Positions 35,212-43,964 of a DNA stretch of 64,000 nt are shown piece by piece (position 1 is the first letter of the stretch; each line of letters starts with the position of its first letter). Below the pieces are notes generated by a model. The model saw only the letters and a list, made by a program, of their open reading frames with translations, had not been told where the DNA came from and made no database searches. This stretch comes from Flavobacteriaceae bacterium. Its GTDB lineage: Bacteria; Bacteroidota; Bacteroidia; Flavobacteriales; Flavobacteriaceae. Where the stretch lies: positions 1,706,321 through 1,770,320 of the forward strand of contig CP031964.1 in the NCBI GenBank assembly GCA_003443635.1, in the 5' to 3' direction. The position numbers and the translations under genes were made by a program.

Positions 35212-36708
35212 TTATGATGTAATAATCTTTCCTTTTAACTGCTTGATTTTGATGTTGAAAGCAGCAAATAATAAAGTCATAAATGGACTTAACCAATTAA
35301 AAATAGCATATAAAAAATATTCTCCTACACCAACACCCAATACACCACTATGATAAGCACCACAGGTATTCCAAGGGACTAGTACAGAGGTTACAGTGCC
35401 AGAATCTTCTAAAGTTCGACTTAAGTTTTCAGGAGCTAAACCTTTATCTTCATAAGCCTTTTTAAACATTTTTCCTGGAACTACTAGTGCTAAATATTGA
35501 TCTGATGCAGTTACATTTAAAGCTAAACAACTGGCAACAGTACTAGCAAACAAGCCAAAAGTTGTAGTTGCTAAACTTAAAAGTGCTTTACTAATTCTAG
35601 CTAAAGCACCAATGCCATCCATAACACCTCCAAATACCATAGCACAAATGATTAACCAAATGGTACCTAACATACCACTCATACCTCCAGAAGTAAATAA
35701 ATCATTAAGTTCAGTATTAGATGTTTCAACAGCAGTATCTACTGTTAAAGCATTCATAACACCTTGATAAGCAGATTGAAAATTTAAACTCTCTGCTCCA
35801 GCTACACTAGCTACAATATTGGGCTGCGCTATAATTGCTGCAATTCCACCTAAAAGTGTTCCTGCTAATAATGCAATCAGTGGTGGTGTTTTCTTTAGTA
35901 TTAATAAAACAACTATAATAGGTACTATAAATAACCAACCACTTATATTAAAAGAAGCATCTATTGATGTTAATATGGATGCAGTATCTGCAACTCCAGT
36001 AGTATCAATGGTAAACCCTAAAATAATAAATACGATAAGCGTAACAGTTATAGTAGGAATAGTAGTTAATGCCATATATTTAATATGACTGAACAATTCA
36101 CCTCCAGCCATTGCGGGTGCTAAATTAGTCGTATCACTAAGTGGCGACATTTTATCTCCAAAATAAGCGCCAGATAATACAGCACCAGCTGTCATTCCTA
36201 ACGATATTCCCAAGGCTTCCCCTATACCAATTAATGCAATGCCTACAGTTGCTGCTGTAGTCCAGCTACTCCCAGTAGCAATCGATATAATTGAGCATAT
36301 AATAACACAAGCTGCTAAAAATATAGTAGGATTTAATATTTGTAATCCATAATAAATCATTGATGGAATAATACCACTTATAAGCCAAGTACCAGCAAGG
36401 GCTCCAACCATTAAAAGGATAAGTATGGCGCCTGTAGTTGATTTTACATTCTCTGCTACTTCTGCAAGCATTTGTTTATAGGATACCTTATTGAAAAAAC
36501 CAACTATAGCAGCCACAGCTGCACCTAATAATAATACAAATTGATTTGAACCGCTTAATGCATCATCACCAAATACGTATACATTATATGCTAACATACC
36601 TACTAAGGCAAATACAGGAATTAAAGCTTCCCAAATACTGAGTTCTTTATTATCAATTATGTTTTGATCATTAGCTTTAATTTCAGTAATGTTATTATCG
36701 TCTTGCAT
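35212..36708 (-). CDS. NhaC-family Na+/H+ antiporter
   Basis: This 498-residue transporter has about 11-12 membrane helices. The central TGSSWTTAATVGIALIGIG, the half-repeat AYFGDKMSPLSDTTNLAPA and the C-terminal CGAYHSGVLGVGVGEY are NhaC signatures. It exchanges sodium, or possibly malate-lactate in some relatives, for protons, fitting a saline habitat. The N-terminal 28 residues are a hydrophilic extension. It is a single gene bounded by a terminator on each side. Confidence 0.88.
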   Translation of the reverse strand: MQDDNNITEIKANDQNIIDNKELSIWEALIPVFALVGMLAYNVYVFGDDALSGSNQFVLLLGAAVAAIVGFFNKVSYKQMLAEVAENVKSTTGAILILLMVGALAGTWLISGIIPSMIYYGLQILNPTIFLAACVIICSIISIATGSSWTTAATVGIALIGIGEALGISLGMTAGAVLSGAYFGDKMSPLSDTTNLAPAMAGGELFSHIKYMALTTIPTITVTLIVFIILGFTIDTTGVADTASILTSIDASFNISGWLFIVPIIVVLLILKKTPPLIALLAGTLLGGIAAIIAQPNIVASVAGAESLNFQSAYQGVMNALTVDTAVETSNTELNDLFTSGGMSGMLGTIWLIICAMVFGGVMDGIGALARISKALLSLATTTFGLFASTVASCLALNVTASDQYLALVVPGKMFKKAYEDKGLAPENLSRTLEDSGTVTSVLVPWNTCGAYHSGVLGVGVGEYFLYAIFNWLSPFMTLLFAAFNIKIKQLKGKIITS

Positions 36709-36762
36709 AGTTGTATTAAATTTGAAATGTAATGTTACGATTTTAAGATAAGCTATGCAAAC

Positions 36763-36796
36763 AAAAAAGCTTAGGTAAAATGCCTAAGCTTTTTTT
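36763..36796 (-). terminator. terminator of the Cys/Met-metabolism gene
   Basis: A 13-bp stem (36763-36775 with 36783-36796) with a T-run on the minus strand, 18 bases after the stop of the PLP-enzyme gene. Confidence 0.8.
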
Positions 36797-36814
36797 ATAT
36801 AAAAGAAAGGAGTT

Positions 36815-38014
36815 TTATAAAATATTTAATTCAATCATGCACTGTTTCATTAATGTATAAGTCCGTTCAATATCATCATCTAATCCTATTGAAAAACGAA
36901 TTAAACCATCACTTAAACCCATTGCAATTTGCTCCTCTTCTGGGATTTCTGAAGAAGTTGAACTTCCTGGAGCACTAAATAATGTCTTATAAAACCCTAA
37001 ACTCACTGCTAAATAACCTAAATTTCTATTCTGCATTAGCTCCATTAACTCATTGGCTTTTTCTAAAGAGCCTACATCTATAGTTAACATCCCTCCAAAA
37101 CCATAATCTACATTCATTTGTTCTTTCATAATCTGATGAGAAGGATGATCTTTTAAACCTGGATATACGGTTTTAATACCGTCACTTTTAAATCTTTCAG
37201 CTATATATTGTGCATTTTTACTATGTTGTTTCATACGAATATGTAGCGTTCTTAAATTCTTTAAAATTGAAGCAGATCTGAAGCTATCCATTGTTGGACC
37301 AAGCAACATTGCAGCTCCATTGTTTACATTACGAGAAATATCAATAAATTCTTGTGATGCACAAACAACACCACCAACAGTATCGCTAGATCCATTAATG
37401 AATTTAGTTAAACTATGTATTACAATATCTGCTCCTAGCTTTATTGGAGAGATCATTAAAGGAGAAAATGTATTATCAATAATTAATGTTAAATCATACT
37501 TTTTAGCTAAATGAGCTAAACCTTTTATATCTGCAATTTCTAAAAGGGGATTACTAATCGATTCACAATAAATTACTTTAGTATTTTTTGTAATGTTTGC
37601 TTCTACAACATCTAATCTTGTAATGTCTATAAATGAGGTGTTAATGCCAAACTTTGGTGTAAAGTTTTTTAAAAAAGCATAAGTACCTCCGTAAATTGTT
37701 CTACTTGAAACAATATGATCTCCAGAATTACACAATTGTAATAGAGTAGAAGTAATAGCTCCCATTCCAGAAGCTGTAACATTAGCTGTTTCAGTATTTT
37801 CCATTGCAGCTAGAGCTTCACCTAAATATAAATTACTTGGCGACGAGTGCCTTGTATATAAATAACAACCATCTGCATTGCCTTCGAAGGTATCAAACAT
37901 TGTTTTGGCTGATAAAAAAGTATAAGTTGATGCATCAGAAACTGAAGGGTTAACGCCTCCAAATTCGCCAAAGTATTGTAAATCTTGAATATTATTTGCT
38001 GGATTAAATTTCAT
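36815..38014 (-). CDS. PLP enzyme of Cys/Met metabolism, methionine gamma-lyase type
   Basis: This 399-residue trans-sulfuration enzyme has Lys204 in HSLTKFINGSSD as the PLP Schiff-base lysine. TASGMGAITSTLLQL and the YGGTYAFL loop closely resemble methionine gamma-lyases, which split methionine to methanethiol, ammonia and 2-oxobutyrate. In true lyases the loop reads YGC; here the Cys is Gly110, so cystathionine gamma-synthase or -lyase activity is possible. The divergent Lrp/AsnC gene 165 bases upstream is typical of amino-acid-degrading genes. Confidence 0.8.
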   Translation of the reverse strand: MKFNPANNIQDLQYFGEFGGVNPSVSDASTYTFLSAKTMFDTFEGNADGCYLYTRHSSPSNLYLGEALAAMENTETANVTASGMGAITSTLLQLCNSGDHIVSSRTIYGGTYAFLKNFTPKFGINTSFIDITRLDVVEANITKNTKVIYCESISNPLLEIADIKGLAHLAKKYDLTLIIDNTFSPLMISPIKLGADIVIHSLTKFINGSSDTVGGVVCASQEFIDISRNVNNGAAMLLGPTMDSFRSASILKNLRTLHIRMKQHSKNAQYIAERFKSDGIKTVYPGLKDHPSHQIMKEQMNVDYGFGGMLTIDVGSLEKANELMELMQNRNLGYLAVSLGFYKTLFSAPGSSTSSEIPEEEQIAMGLSDGLIRFSIGLDDDIERTYTLMKQCMIELNIL

Positions 38015-38179
38015 TATAGTTTATTAAATAGTGTTATTTGTCATCAAAATTCAATATTTATTGAATTAAAAGCAATAAATTTGTATTTAATTAGAAAATA
38101 AATCTATAAAAATACATTTAAATAGTTTTATTTAATATTTTTTGAGTTTATAACTTAATTTTAATGAAAAATAACCTGT

Positions 38180-38638
38180 ATGGTATTTGATATAATTGAT
38201 AAAAAAATATTAGAATTTTTACAATTGGATAGTAAGCAAACAAATAAAGAGTTAGCTAATAAACTAAATTTGTCCACTACAGCAATTTATGAACGAATTA
38301 AAAAACTTGAAAAAGAAGGTTATATAGAAAAGTATGTGGCGTTAGTGGAAGCCAATAAAGTAAATCGATCTTTTGTTACATTCTGTCATATTAAATTAAT
38401 ACAACATTCGCAGGACTATGTTGTGAGGTTTGAAAAAGAAATAAAAACATTAGAAGAAGTAGTAGAATGTTATCATATTAGCGGTGATTACGACTATCTT
38501 ATTAAAGTAATCGTAAAAGATATGGAAGCGTACCGAGAATTTATGGTTAAAAAACTGACTACCATTAATCATATTGGTAGCACTCATAGCATGTTTATGA
38601 TTAATCAAGTAAAACATACTACTGCAATCAATTTATAA
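38180..38638 (+). CDS. Lrp/AsnC-family transcription regulator
   Basis: This 152-residue regulator has an N-terminal helix-turn-helix (TNKELANKLNLSTTAIYERI, about 22-41) and a C-terminal RAM/AsnC ligand domain (VVECYHISGDYDYLIKVIVKD). It is divergent from the methionine-gamma-lyase-type gene and most likely controls it in response to an amino acid. The shared 165-bp region lacks an obvious symmetric operator. The CAAX-type gene follows after 4 bases and may be cotranscribed. Confidence 0.92.
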   Translation: MVFDIIDKKILEFLQLDSKQTNKELANKLNLSTTAIYERIKKLEKEGYIEKYVALVEANKVNRSFVTFCHIKLIQHSQDYVVRFEKEIKTLEEVVECYHISGDYDYLIKVIVKDMEAYREFMVKKLTTINHIGSTHSMFMINQVKHTTAINL

Positions 38639-38642
38639 CTTT

Positions 38643-39269
38643 ATGCAATCTACATATTACAAACTCACAGAATTCTTACTTATTTTTATTTTACTTCCCA
38701 TTAGTTTTGCAATACCATACCCTATTGGTATAAAAGCAATTATTACTTTAATAGGATTGTTATATATTATTTTTGTGTTGTTTCGAATCGAAAAAGTGAA
38801 ATTTGAAATTGTAAAACATCTCAATTGGAAGAATTTCTGGAAGCAAACAGCTTTTAAATTTTTAATAATAGCTATTGTAACTACAGTTTTTGTGTTTTTT
38901 ACAAGTAGAGCTAATTTATTTATAGTGCCTTTAACCAAGCCCAAATTATGGATAATTATATTATTTGTTTATAGTTTTCTTTCGGTATATCCTCAAGAAT
39001 TAATTTATAGAACTTTTTATTTTAAGAGATATGAATCATTATTTAAAAATGAAAATTTATTTATTTTCGTTAATGCAATTGTATTTTCGTTAGCACATAT
39101 ATTTTTTAAAAACACTTTAGTTATTATATTAACATTTATTGGTGGCATTCTTTTTGCTATAACTTTCAAACAAACTAAATCAACATTATTAGTGAGTATT
39201 GAGCATGCTCTTTTTGGATGTTGGTTGTTTACAGTTGGAATGGGAAATATGCTTGGTTTTCCGTCATAA
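38643..39269 (+). CDS. CPBP-family (CAAX-type) membrane protease
   Basis: This 208-residue protein has about six membrane helices. The family's metal-site motifs are visible: QELIYRTF (variant of EExxxR with Gln for the first Glu), FSLAH and IEHALFG. CPBP proteins include prenyl-peptidases and bacteriocin-immunity proteins. With the first Glu replaced, catalytic competence is uncertain. It follows the Lrp gene by 4 bases. The substrate is unknown. Confidence 0.75.
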   Translation: MQSTYYKLTEFLLIFILLPISFAIPYPIGIKAIITLIGLLYIIFVLFRIEKVKFEIVKHLNWKNFWKQTAFKFLIIAIVTTVFVFFTSRANLFIVPLTKPKLWIIILFVYSFLSVYPQELIYRTFYFKRYESLFKNENLFIFVNAIVFSLAHIFFKNTLVIILTFIGGILFAITFKQTKSTLLVSIEHALFGCWLFTVGMGNMLGFPS

Positions 39270-39340
39270 ATTAAAAAACAAGCAACCATTTACATAAAAG
39301 TTGCGTCTGTATAAATAAATATAAACAAATTAATCATTTA

Positions 39341-40945
39341 ATGAAAAACTTATTACTTAGCCTCAGCATCACATTTTTATTAGCTTCATGTGCTAGTATT
39401 GAAAAATACAATTTACAAGTTACAAAACAGCATTCTGTTGAAGATTTACATGAAGACGTAGATAAAGCTTACAAACAACTAAAACGACATCATCCTCATT
39501 TATATCAATATACTCCAAAAGAAACATTAGATTTTAAATTTGATAGTTTAAAAAAAGCTATTACTGAACCAATGGATAGTCGTACATTTTTTAAACAATT
39601 GGCAGCAGTAACAAAGTATGTTGGTCAAGGGCACATGACTTTAACTCCTCCTGGAAAACGATTCACTAAAAAAGAACGTAAAGCTTTAAGAGGTTCAAAA
39701 TTTGATATTGTTAATTTAGACTATGAATATTTAGATGAAAAATTATGGATTGTCAATGCAAGAGGAAAAGACTCAATATTAATAGGAAGTGAAGTTATAA
39801 AGGTAAATAATGAAACCCCTCAAGATTTAATAAAAAAATATAAAAAAACGATTGTATCAGACGGATATAATACAACATTTCACGATAGAGTAGTTGGTGC
39901 TCGCTTTTTAAGTTATTATGCAAGAGATAAGGGGCGTTTTGATAGTATTTCATTAACTTTAAAAAATTCTGATTCTACATTTATTAAAAAGTACAAACGA
40001 ACTCTTAAATCCGAACAGGTATTAGCTTTAAAAGATTCTACTAAAATAGACTCTACTAAAATTGTAAAAACGCAGAAAAAGAAACTAACTAAAGTAGAGA
40101 AAAAAGCTAAAAAAGCCGAAAGTAAAGCAAAATGGAAGTACAATCAAAAATATGGATATATAGCATCAAGGAAAGAATATACCAGAAATTTAAATTTTAT
40201 TGGAAAAGATAGCGCAGTAGCGGTATTAAAAATAAGAGGCTTTAGTAATGGGAAATATAAAGAGTTTTATGCAGAGAGTTTTGGTAAAATTGATGCTCGT
40301 AATACTAAAGCATTAGTGATAGATTTAAGAGATAATTTTGGAGGACGTTTAAATGAAGTAACTCATTTATATACATATCTTGCGAATAAAAAATTCACGA
40401 TGATTAATCCTAGTGAAGTGAATAGTAGGATTCCATCTCTAAAATTTTTAATGAGTAATACAACATCTACAGTTACTAAAATGTTTGTAGGGTTAGCATC
40501 TCCAGTTATACTAGTACAAAACCTGTTAAGAACAAGTAAAAAGGATGGGAAACTATATTATAGATTTAAATCTTCTAAAGAATCTGAACCTAACTTATTA
40601 CATTATAGAGGCCCTATTTATGTGTTAACAAATGGCAATTCATTTTCAGGATCTTCTTTATTATCTACACAATTACATGGTAACAAACGTGCAACTTTTG
40701 TAGGAGAAGAAACTGGTGGTGCTTATAATGGCACAGTAGCTGGTCTTTATAAGATTTATGAATTACCAAATACTAAGGTAAGAGCGAGAATAGGTTTAAT
40801 GCATATAGATGCTCCTTTTAAAGTAACTCCAGATGGTTATGGTATAAAACCTGATGTAGAAATTCTCCCTACAATTCAAGATAGATTAGAAAAAATAGAC
40901 CCAGAACTGGAGTGGGTATTAAAAGACATTGAAAGTAAAAAATAA
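39341..40945 (+). CDS. S41-family peptidase lipoprotein
   Basis: This 534-residue protein has a lipoprotein signal (ending LLASC, Cys at about 17). The C-terminal half is a tail-specific protease fold: IDLRDNFGGRLNE, the nucleophile region NGNSFSGSSLLSTQL and EETGGAYNGTVAG. A Lys-rich insertion (about 235-270) interrupts the middle of the protein. It is probably anchored on the periplasmic or outer face and degrades peptides or proteins. It is a single gene. Confidence 0.82.
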   Translation: MKNLLLSLSITFLLASCASIEKYNLQVTKQHSVEDLHEDVDKAYKQLKRHHPHLYQYTPKETLDFKFDSLKKAITEPMDSRTFFKQLAAVTKYVGQGHMTLTPPGKRFTKKERKALRGSKFDIVNLDYEYLDEKLWIVNARGKDSILIGSEVIKVNNETPQDLIKKYKKTIVSDGYNTTFHDRVVGARFLSYYARDKGRFDSISLTLKNSDSTFIKKYKRTLKSEQVLALKDSTKIDSTKIVKTQKKKLTKVEKKAKKAESKAKWKYNQKYGYIASRKEYTRNLNFIGKDSAVAVLKIRGFSNGKYKEFYAESFGKIDARNTKALVIDLRDNFGGRLNEVTHLYTYLANKKFTMINPSEVNSRIPSLKFLMSNTTSTVTKMFVGLASPVILVQNLLRTSKKDGKLYYRFKSSKESEPNLLHYRGPIYVLTNGNSFSGSSLLSTQLHGNKRATFVGEETGGAYNGTVAGLYKIYELPNTKVRARIGLMHIDAPFKVTPDGYGIKPDVEILPTIQDRLEKIDPELEWVLKDIESKK

Positions 40946-41003
40946 GATTTACGTCTATTAAAAAAAGCATTTTAAAAATTCGTAAAAACCACAATCAAAA
41001 TTG

Positions 41004-41011
41004 TACTTTTG
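41004..41011 (+). promoter_or_regulatory. -7 element of lpd
   Basis: TACTTTTG matches TAnnTTTG, 32 bases before the lpd ATG. No TTG at -33 is evident. Confidence 0.5.
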
Positions 41012-41043
41012 CGAAATAATTATCACCAAAGAACAATCATTTT

Positions 41044-42444
41044 ATGAGTAAATATGATGTAGCCGTTATCGGTTCTGGACCTGGAGGTTATGTGGCAGCA
41101 ATTCGTTGTGCACAGCTAGGTATGAAAACAGCAATTATTGAAAAATATACAACACTTGGAGGTACATGTTTAAATGTTGGGTGTATCCCGAGTAAAGCAC
41201 TTTTAGATTCGTCTCATCATTATGAAGATGCTATAAAACATTTTGAAGAGCACGGGATAGAAATCCCTGGGGAAATAAAAGTGAATTTAGAAAAAATGAT
41301 TGCCCGTAAACAAGCAGTAGTAGATCAGACTACTGGTGGTATCGATTTCTTAATGAAGAAGAATAATATTGATGTATATCAAGGTTTAGGGAGTTTTAAA
41401 AATGCTACACATATAACTGTTTCTGGTGAAGAGACAACCAAAATAGAAGCAGCAAATACAATTATTGCTACGGGAAGTAAGCCTTCAAGCTTACCATTTA
41501 TTACTTTAGATAAAGAACGTGTTATTACATCTACTGAAGCTTTAAAACTTAAAGAAATCCCTAAGCATTTAATTGTTATTGGTGGAGGTGTTATTGGTTT
41601 AGAACTAGGTCAGGTATATAAACGTTTAGGAGCAGAGGTAACAGTTGTAGAATATGCAAATCGTATTGTTCCTACAATGGATGCTGGGATTTCTAAAGAG
41701 CTTAATAAAGTATTAAAGAAACAAAAATTTAAAATCAATGCGTCTCATCAAGTAACTTCTGTTGAGCGTATAGGAGATGAAGTTATTGTTAAAGCCAATA
41801 ATAAAAAAGGAGAAGAAGTAGAATTTAAAGGAGATTATTGCTTAGTGTCTGTAGGACGTGCTCCTTACACCAATGGATTAAATGCTGATGCAGCAGGAAT
41901 AAAATTAGATGATAGAGGTAGAGTAGAAGTGAATGCACATTTACAAACATCTGCACCTAACATATATGCAATTGGAGACGTAGTTAAAGGAGCTATGTTA
42001 GCACATAAAGCAGAAGAAGAAGGTGTATTTGTAGCTGAAACTTTAGCAGGACAAAAACCTCATATTGATTACAATTTAATTCCAGGAGTAGTTTATACTT
42101 GGCCTGAAGTTGCTGCAGTGGGTAAAACAGAAGAAGAACTTAAAGAAGCAGGAGTATCGTATAAAACTGGTCAATTCCCAATGCGTGCTTTAGGAAGGAG
42201 TCGTGCTAGTATGGATATTGATGGGTTTGTGAAAATCTTGGCTGATGCAACTACTGATGAAATTTTAGGGGTACATATGGTTGGTGCTCGTGCAGCAGAT
42301 ATGATTGCAGAAGCTGTTGTAGCAATGGAATATAGAGCTTCTGCTGAAGACATTTCACGTATGTCTCATGCACATCCAACATTTACAGAAGCGATTAAAG
42401 AAGCTGCTTTAGCAGCAACTGACGATAGAGCTTTACATATTTAA
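41044..42444 (+). CDS. lpd: dihydrolipoyl dehydrogenase (E3)
   Basis: This 466-residue flavoprotein reoxidises the lipoyl groups of pyruvate, 2-oxoglutarate and branched-chain dehydrogenases with NAD+. It has an N-terminal FAD motif (VIGSGPGGYVAAI), the redox-active disulfide Cys42/Cys47 (GGTCLNVGC), an NAD-binding GGGVIGLELG and the C-terminal His-Glu dyad region HAHPTFTEA. All active-site parts are intact. It stands alone with its own promoter and terminator rather than in a dehydrogenase operon. Confidence 0.97.
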   Translation: MSKYDVAVIGSGPGGYVAAIRCAQLGMKTAIIEKYTTLGGTCLNVGCIPSKALLDSSHHYEDAIKHFEEHGIEIPGEIKVNLEKMIARKQAVVDQTTGGIDFLMKKNNIDVYQGLGSFKNATHITVSGEETTKIEAANTIIATGSKPSSLPFITLDKERVITSTEALKLKEIPKHLIVIGGGVIGLELGQVYKRLGAEVTVVEYANRIVPTMDAGISKELNKVLKKQKFKINASHQVTSVERIGDEVIVKANNKKGEEVEFKGDYCLVSVGRAPYTNGLNADAAGIKLDDRGRVEVNAHLQTSAPNIYAIGDVVKGAMLAHKAEEEGVFVAETLAGQKPHIDYNLIPGVVYTWPEVAAVGKTEEELKEAGVSYKTGQFPMRALGRSRASMDIDGFVKILADATTDEILGVHMVGARAADMIAEAVVAMEYRASAEDISRMSHAHPTFTEAIKEAALAATDDRALHI

Positions 42445-42517
42445 ACTGAACTTTGTTTCGGTTTCTTTAAATTGTTTAGAGATCATCCTGAACAAAGCAA
42501 TCTTTATAAAAAATCTA

Positions 42518-42544
42518 AAAGCATTTACTTTAAGTAGATGCTTT
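42518..42544 (+). terminator. lpd terminator
   Basis: The stem AAAGCATTTACT / AGTAGATGCTTT (with one internal wobble/mismatch) is followed by a T-rich stretch. A close relative with the same core lies at 46431. Confidence 0.7.
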
Positions 42545-42679
42545 CTTTGTTTATAACTTTTAATGTTAGTTTTTATAAAGTATTGACTTCGAATATTTAA
42601 AATTATAACTTCGCTTATCACATAGATATAAATCATTAAAACGAATTCATATCATAACGTTGTAAAACATTTAAACTGA

Positions 42680-43159
42680 ATGAAAATAACATTAACAATA
42701 ATTGCTGTAATCGGAGTTTCTTTATTAATATTTTCTTGTACAAATAAGACCAAAAAACAAGAAAGTGAAACGATTACTATTGACCCAAACGAATTAATAC
42801 CTGGACCGATTCAACATGAAGATTTATCTGAAGACCAACTGACAAAAATTAAATCGATTCACAAGACTTTTGAGGAAGTTTATCCAATAAGTTTAGAGGA
42901 AACAGTTACAAATTTTAAACGAGACCTTAATATTGATAGAGAAATTAATCTTTGGCTAAAAATGAAAGGAACATTTGAGAACGTTCTGAATGAAAAGCAG
43001 TATAGCAAAGTTGAAGAAAGAAAGGACGTTTTTAAAATTATTCTTATGAGAACTATGATGCCGAAAAATGAAGTAAAGAGTAATGTTGAAATTAATGAGT
43101 TATCCGAAAATGATACTGATTATATATTGAGTGAATTTGAAAAACAAATGAATAAATAA
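42680..43159 (+). CDS. small lipoprotein, possible cassette gene
   Basis: This 159-residue protein has a lipoprotein signal (VIGVSLLIFSC, Cys at about 20) and a helical, charged mature part (LSEDQLTKIKSIHKTFEEV). No family is recognised. The gene is bracketed by related segments at 42650 and 43283 and ends in a long palindrome, the shape of an integron-like cassette. There is no other sign of transfer in base use. Confidence 0.6.
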   Translation: MKITLTIIAVIGVSLLIFSCTNKTKKQESETITIDPNELIPGPIQHEDLSEDQLTKIKSIHKTFEEVYPISLEETVTNFKRDLNIDREINLWLKMKGTFENVLNEKQYSKVEERKDVFKIILMRTMMPKNEVKSNVEINELSENDTDYILSEFEKQMNK

Positions 43160-43160
43160 A

Positions 43161-43310
43161 AACGTTTTACAACAATGGCTATAAGTAGTTGCTTGAGGTT
43201 GGTAAGTACCAATCGGAATATTCTCCGAATATTACTCACCCTGTGCCTTTTTGCTAACTTAGTACTTTAAGCAACTACTCATAGCCGAGAACGATAAGTG
43301 TAACATTTCA
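43161..43310. repeat. long palindrome, attC-like hairpin after cassette gene
   Basis: An 18-base arm (43177-43194) pairs with 43269-43286 almost perfectly, and an inner hairpin (AATATTCTCCGAATATT) sits inside. The outer flank GAGAACGATAAGTGTAACA resembles the site before the gene (ATAACGTTGTAAAACA at 42654). It resembles integron attC sites in layout, but no canonical GTTRRRY core is intact, and no integron integrase is in the window. Confidence 0.5.
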
Positions 43311-43324
43311 AAATTTTTGTAACC

Positions 43325-43466
43325 TGCCTAATAACTTCTACTAATAGATAAAGATTTCTTATTAACAGTAATATGTTCGTTATTAAACGATTGTATTTAC
43401 GAGATAGCAATAATATAAGAACGGTGTATGCGTATGAGCTGTTGTTTAGGAAGTTTGGCTTTACCT
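43325..43466 (-). pseudogene. decayed fragment of a LytTR response regulator
   Basis: The minus strand reads KLPKQQLIRIHRSYIIAIS, a stop, then IQSFNNEHITVNKKSLSISRSY and another stop. This is the C-terminal DNA-binding end of the regulator at 43965-44678, whose equivalent stretch is KLPKQQLIRIHRSYIIAINR. Bases 43405-43461 match 44079-44134 almost exactly. It is a partial duplication of the neighbour that has lost reading-frame integrity. Confidence 0.75.
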
Positions 43467-43467
43467 G

Positions 43468-43794
43468 CTAATATTCCTGTTGATCTCGTATATCATAATG
43501 TTGTGATTGTGTATCATAGCGTTTCATGAGTTTAACAGCTTTTTCTGGTAAATTAGCCATCGCATAATTTTTACCAACAAATCCTTTAATATCCTCTAGC
43601 TTGGAAAAGTTCATAATCGTAATAAACTCTATTTCTCCTTGATTCTCTTCAGAAACTCTGCGAAGTATTTGCATACCAAGGTAACCAGGTATCTGTTTGT
43701 TAGCGATGCCTGGCATAATATCCTCTTTTAATAGTGTCTCGTAAGCTTCGGCATTTTCAGGAGCTGTATAACCGTGCCATATACGTTGTATCAT
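43468..43794 (-). CDS. antibiotic-biosynthesis-monooxygenase-like (ABM) protein
   Basis: This 108-residue dimeric alpha/beta-barrel protein has MIQRIWHGYTAPENAEAYETLL, then a middle strand IEFITIMNFSKLEDIKGF. ABM-fold proteins include small monooxygenases and haem-degrading enzymes; key catalytic residues differ among them and none can be assigned here. The gene is separated from its upstream neighbour by 170 bases and ends right at the LytTR fragment. Confidence 0.65.
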   Translation of the reverse strand: MIQRIWHGYTAPENAEAYETLLKEDIMPGIANKQIPGYLGMQILRRVSEENQGEIEFITIMNFSKLEDIKGFVGKNYAMANLPEKAVKLMKRYDTQSQHYDIRDQQEY

Positions 43795-43880
43795 AATTTA
43801 CATTATCTTTTTTAGTAATAATCAGTTTCATCTAAAAACCCTTAAATGCTATCCATTTCCTATAACATCTAAGAATCAAC

Positions 43881-43898
43881 GAAAACAAATTTGTTTTC
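43881..43898. promoter_or_regulatory. 18-bp perfect palindrome
   Basis: GAAAACAAATTTGTTTTC is a perfect inverted repeat between the LytTR regulator stop (43965) and the ABM gene start (43794). It may be a protein-binding site or an interrupted terminator stem without loop. It lies 83 bases upstream of the ABM gene. Confidence 0.35.
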
Positions 43899-43964
43899 AT
43901 TGCTAAATTATACCAAATCTTCTAAACTTGTTATAATTATACTTCGATATCATTTTGTGATGTG

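Noticed and set aside
42445..42520. Possible stem pairing CTTTGTT with AACAAAG after lpd
   Set aside because: Only seven bases pair over a long loop; the terminator at 42518 explains the region better.
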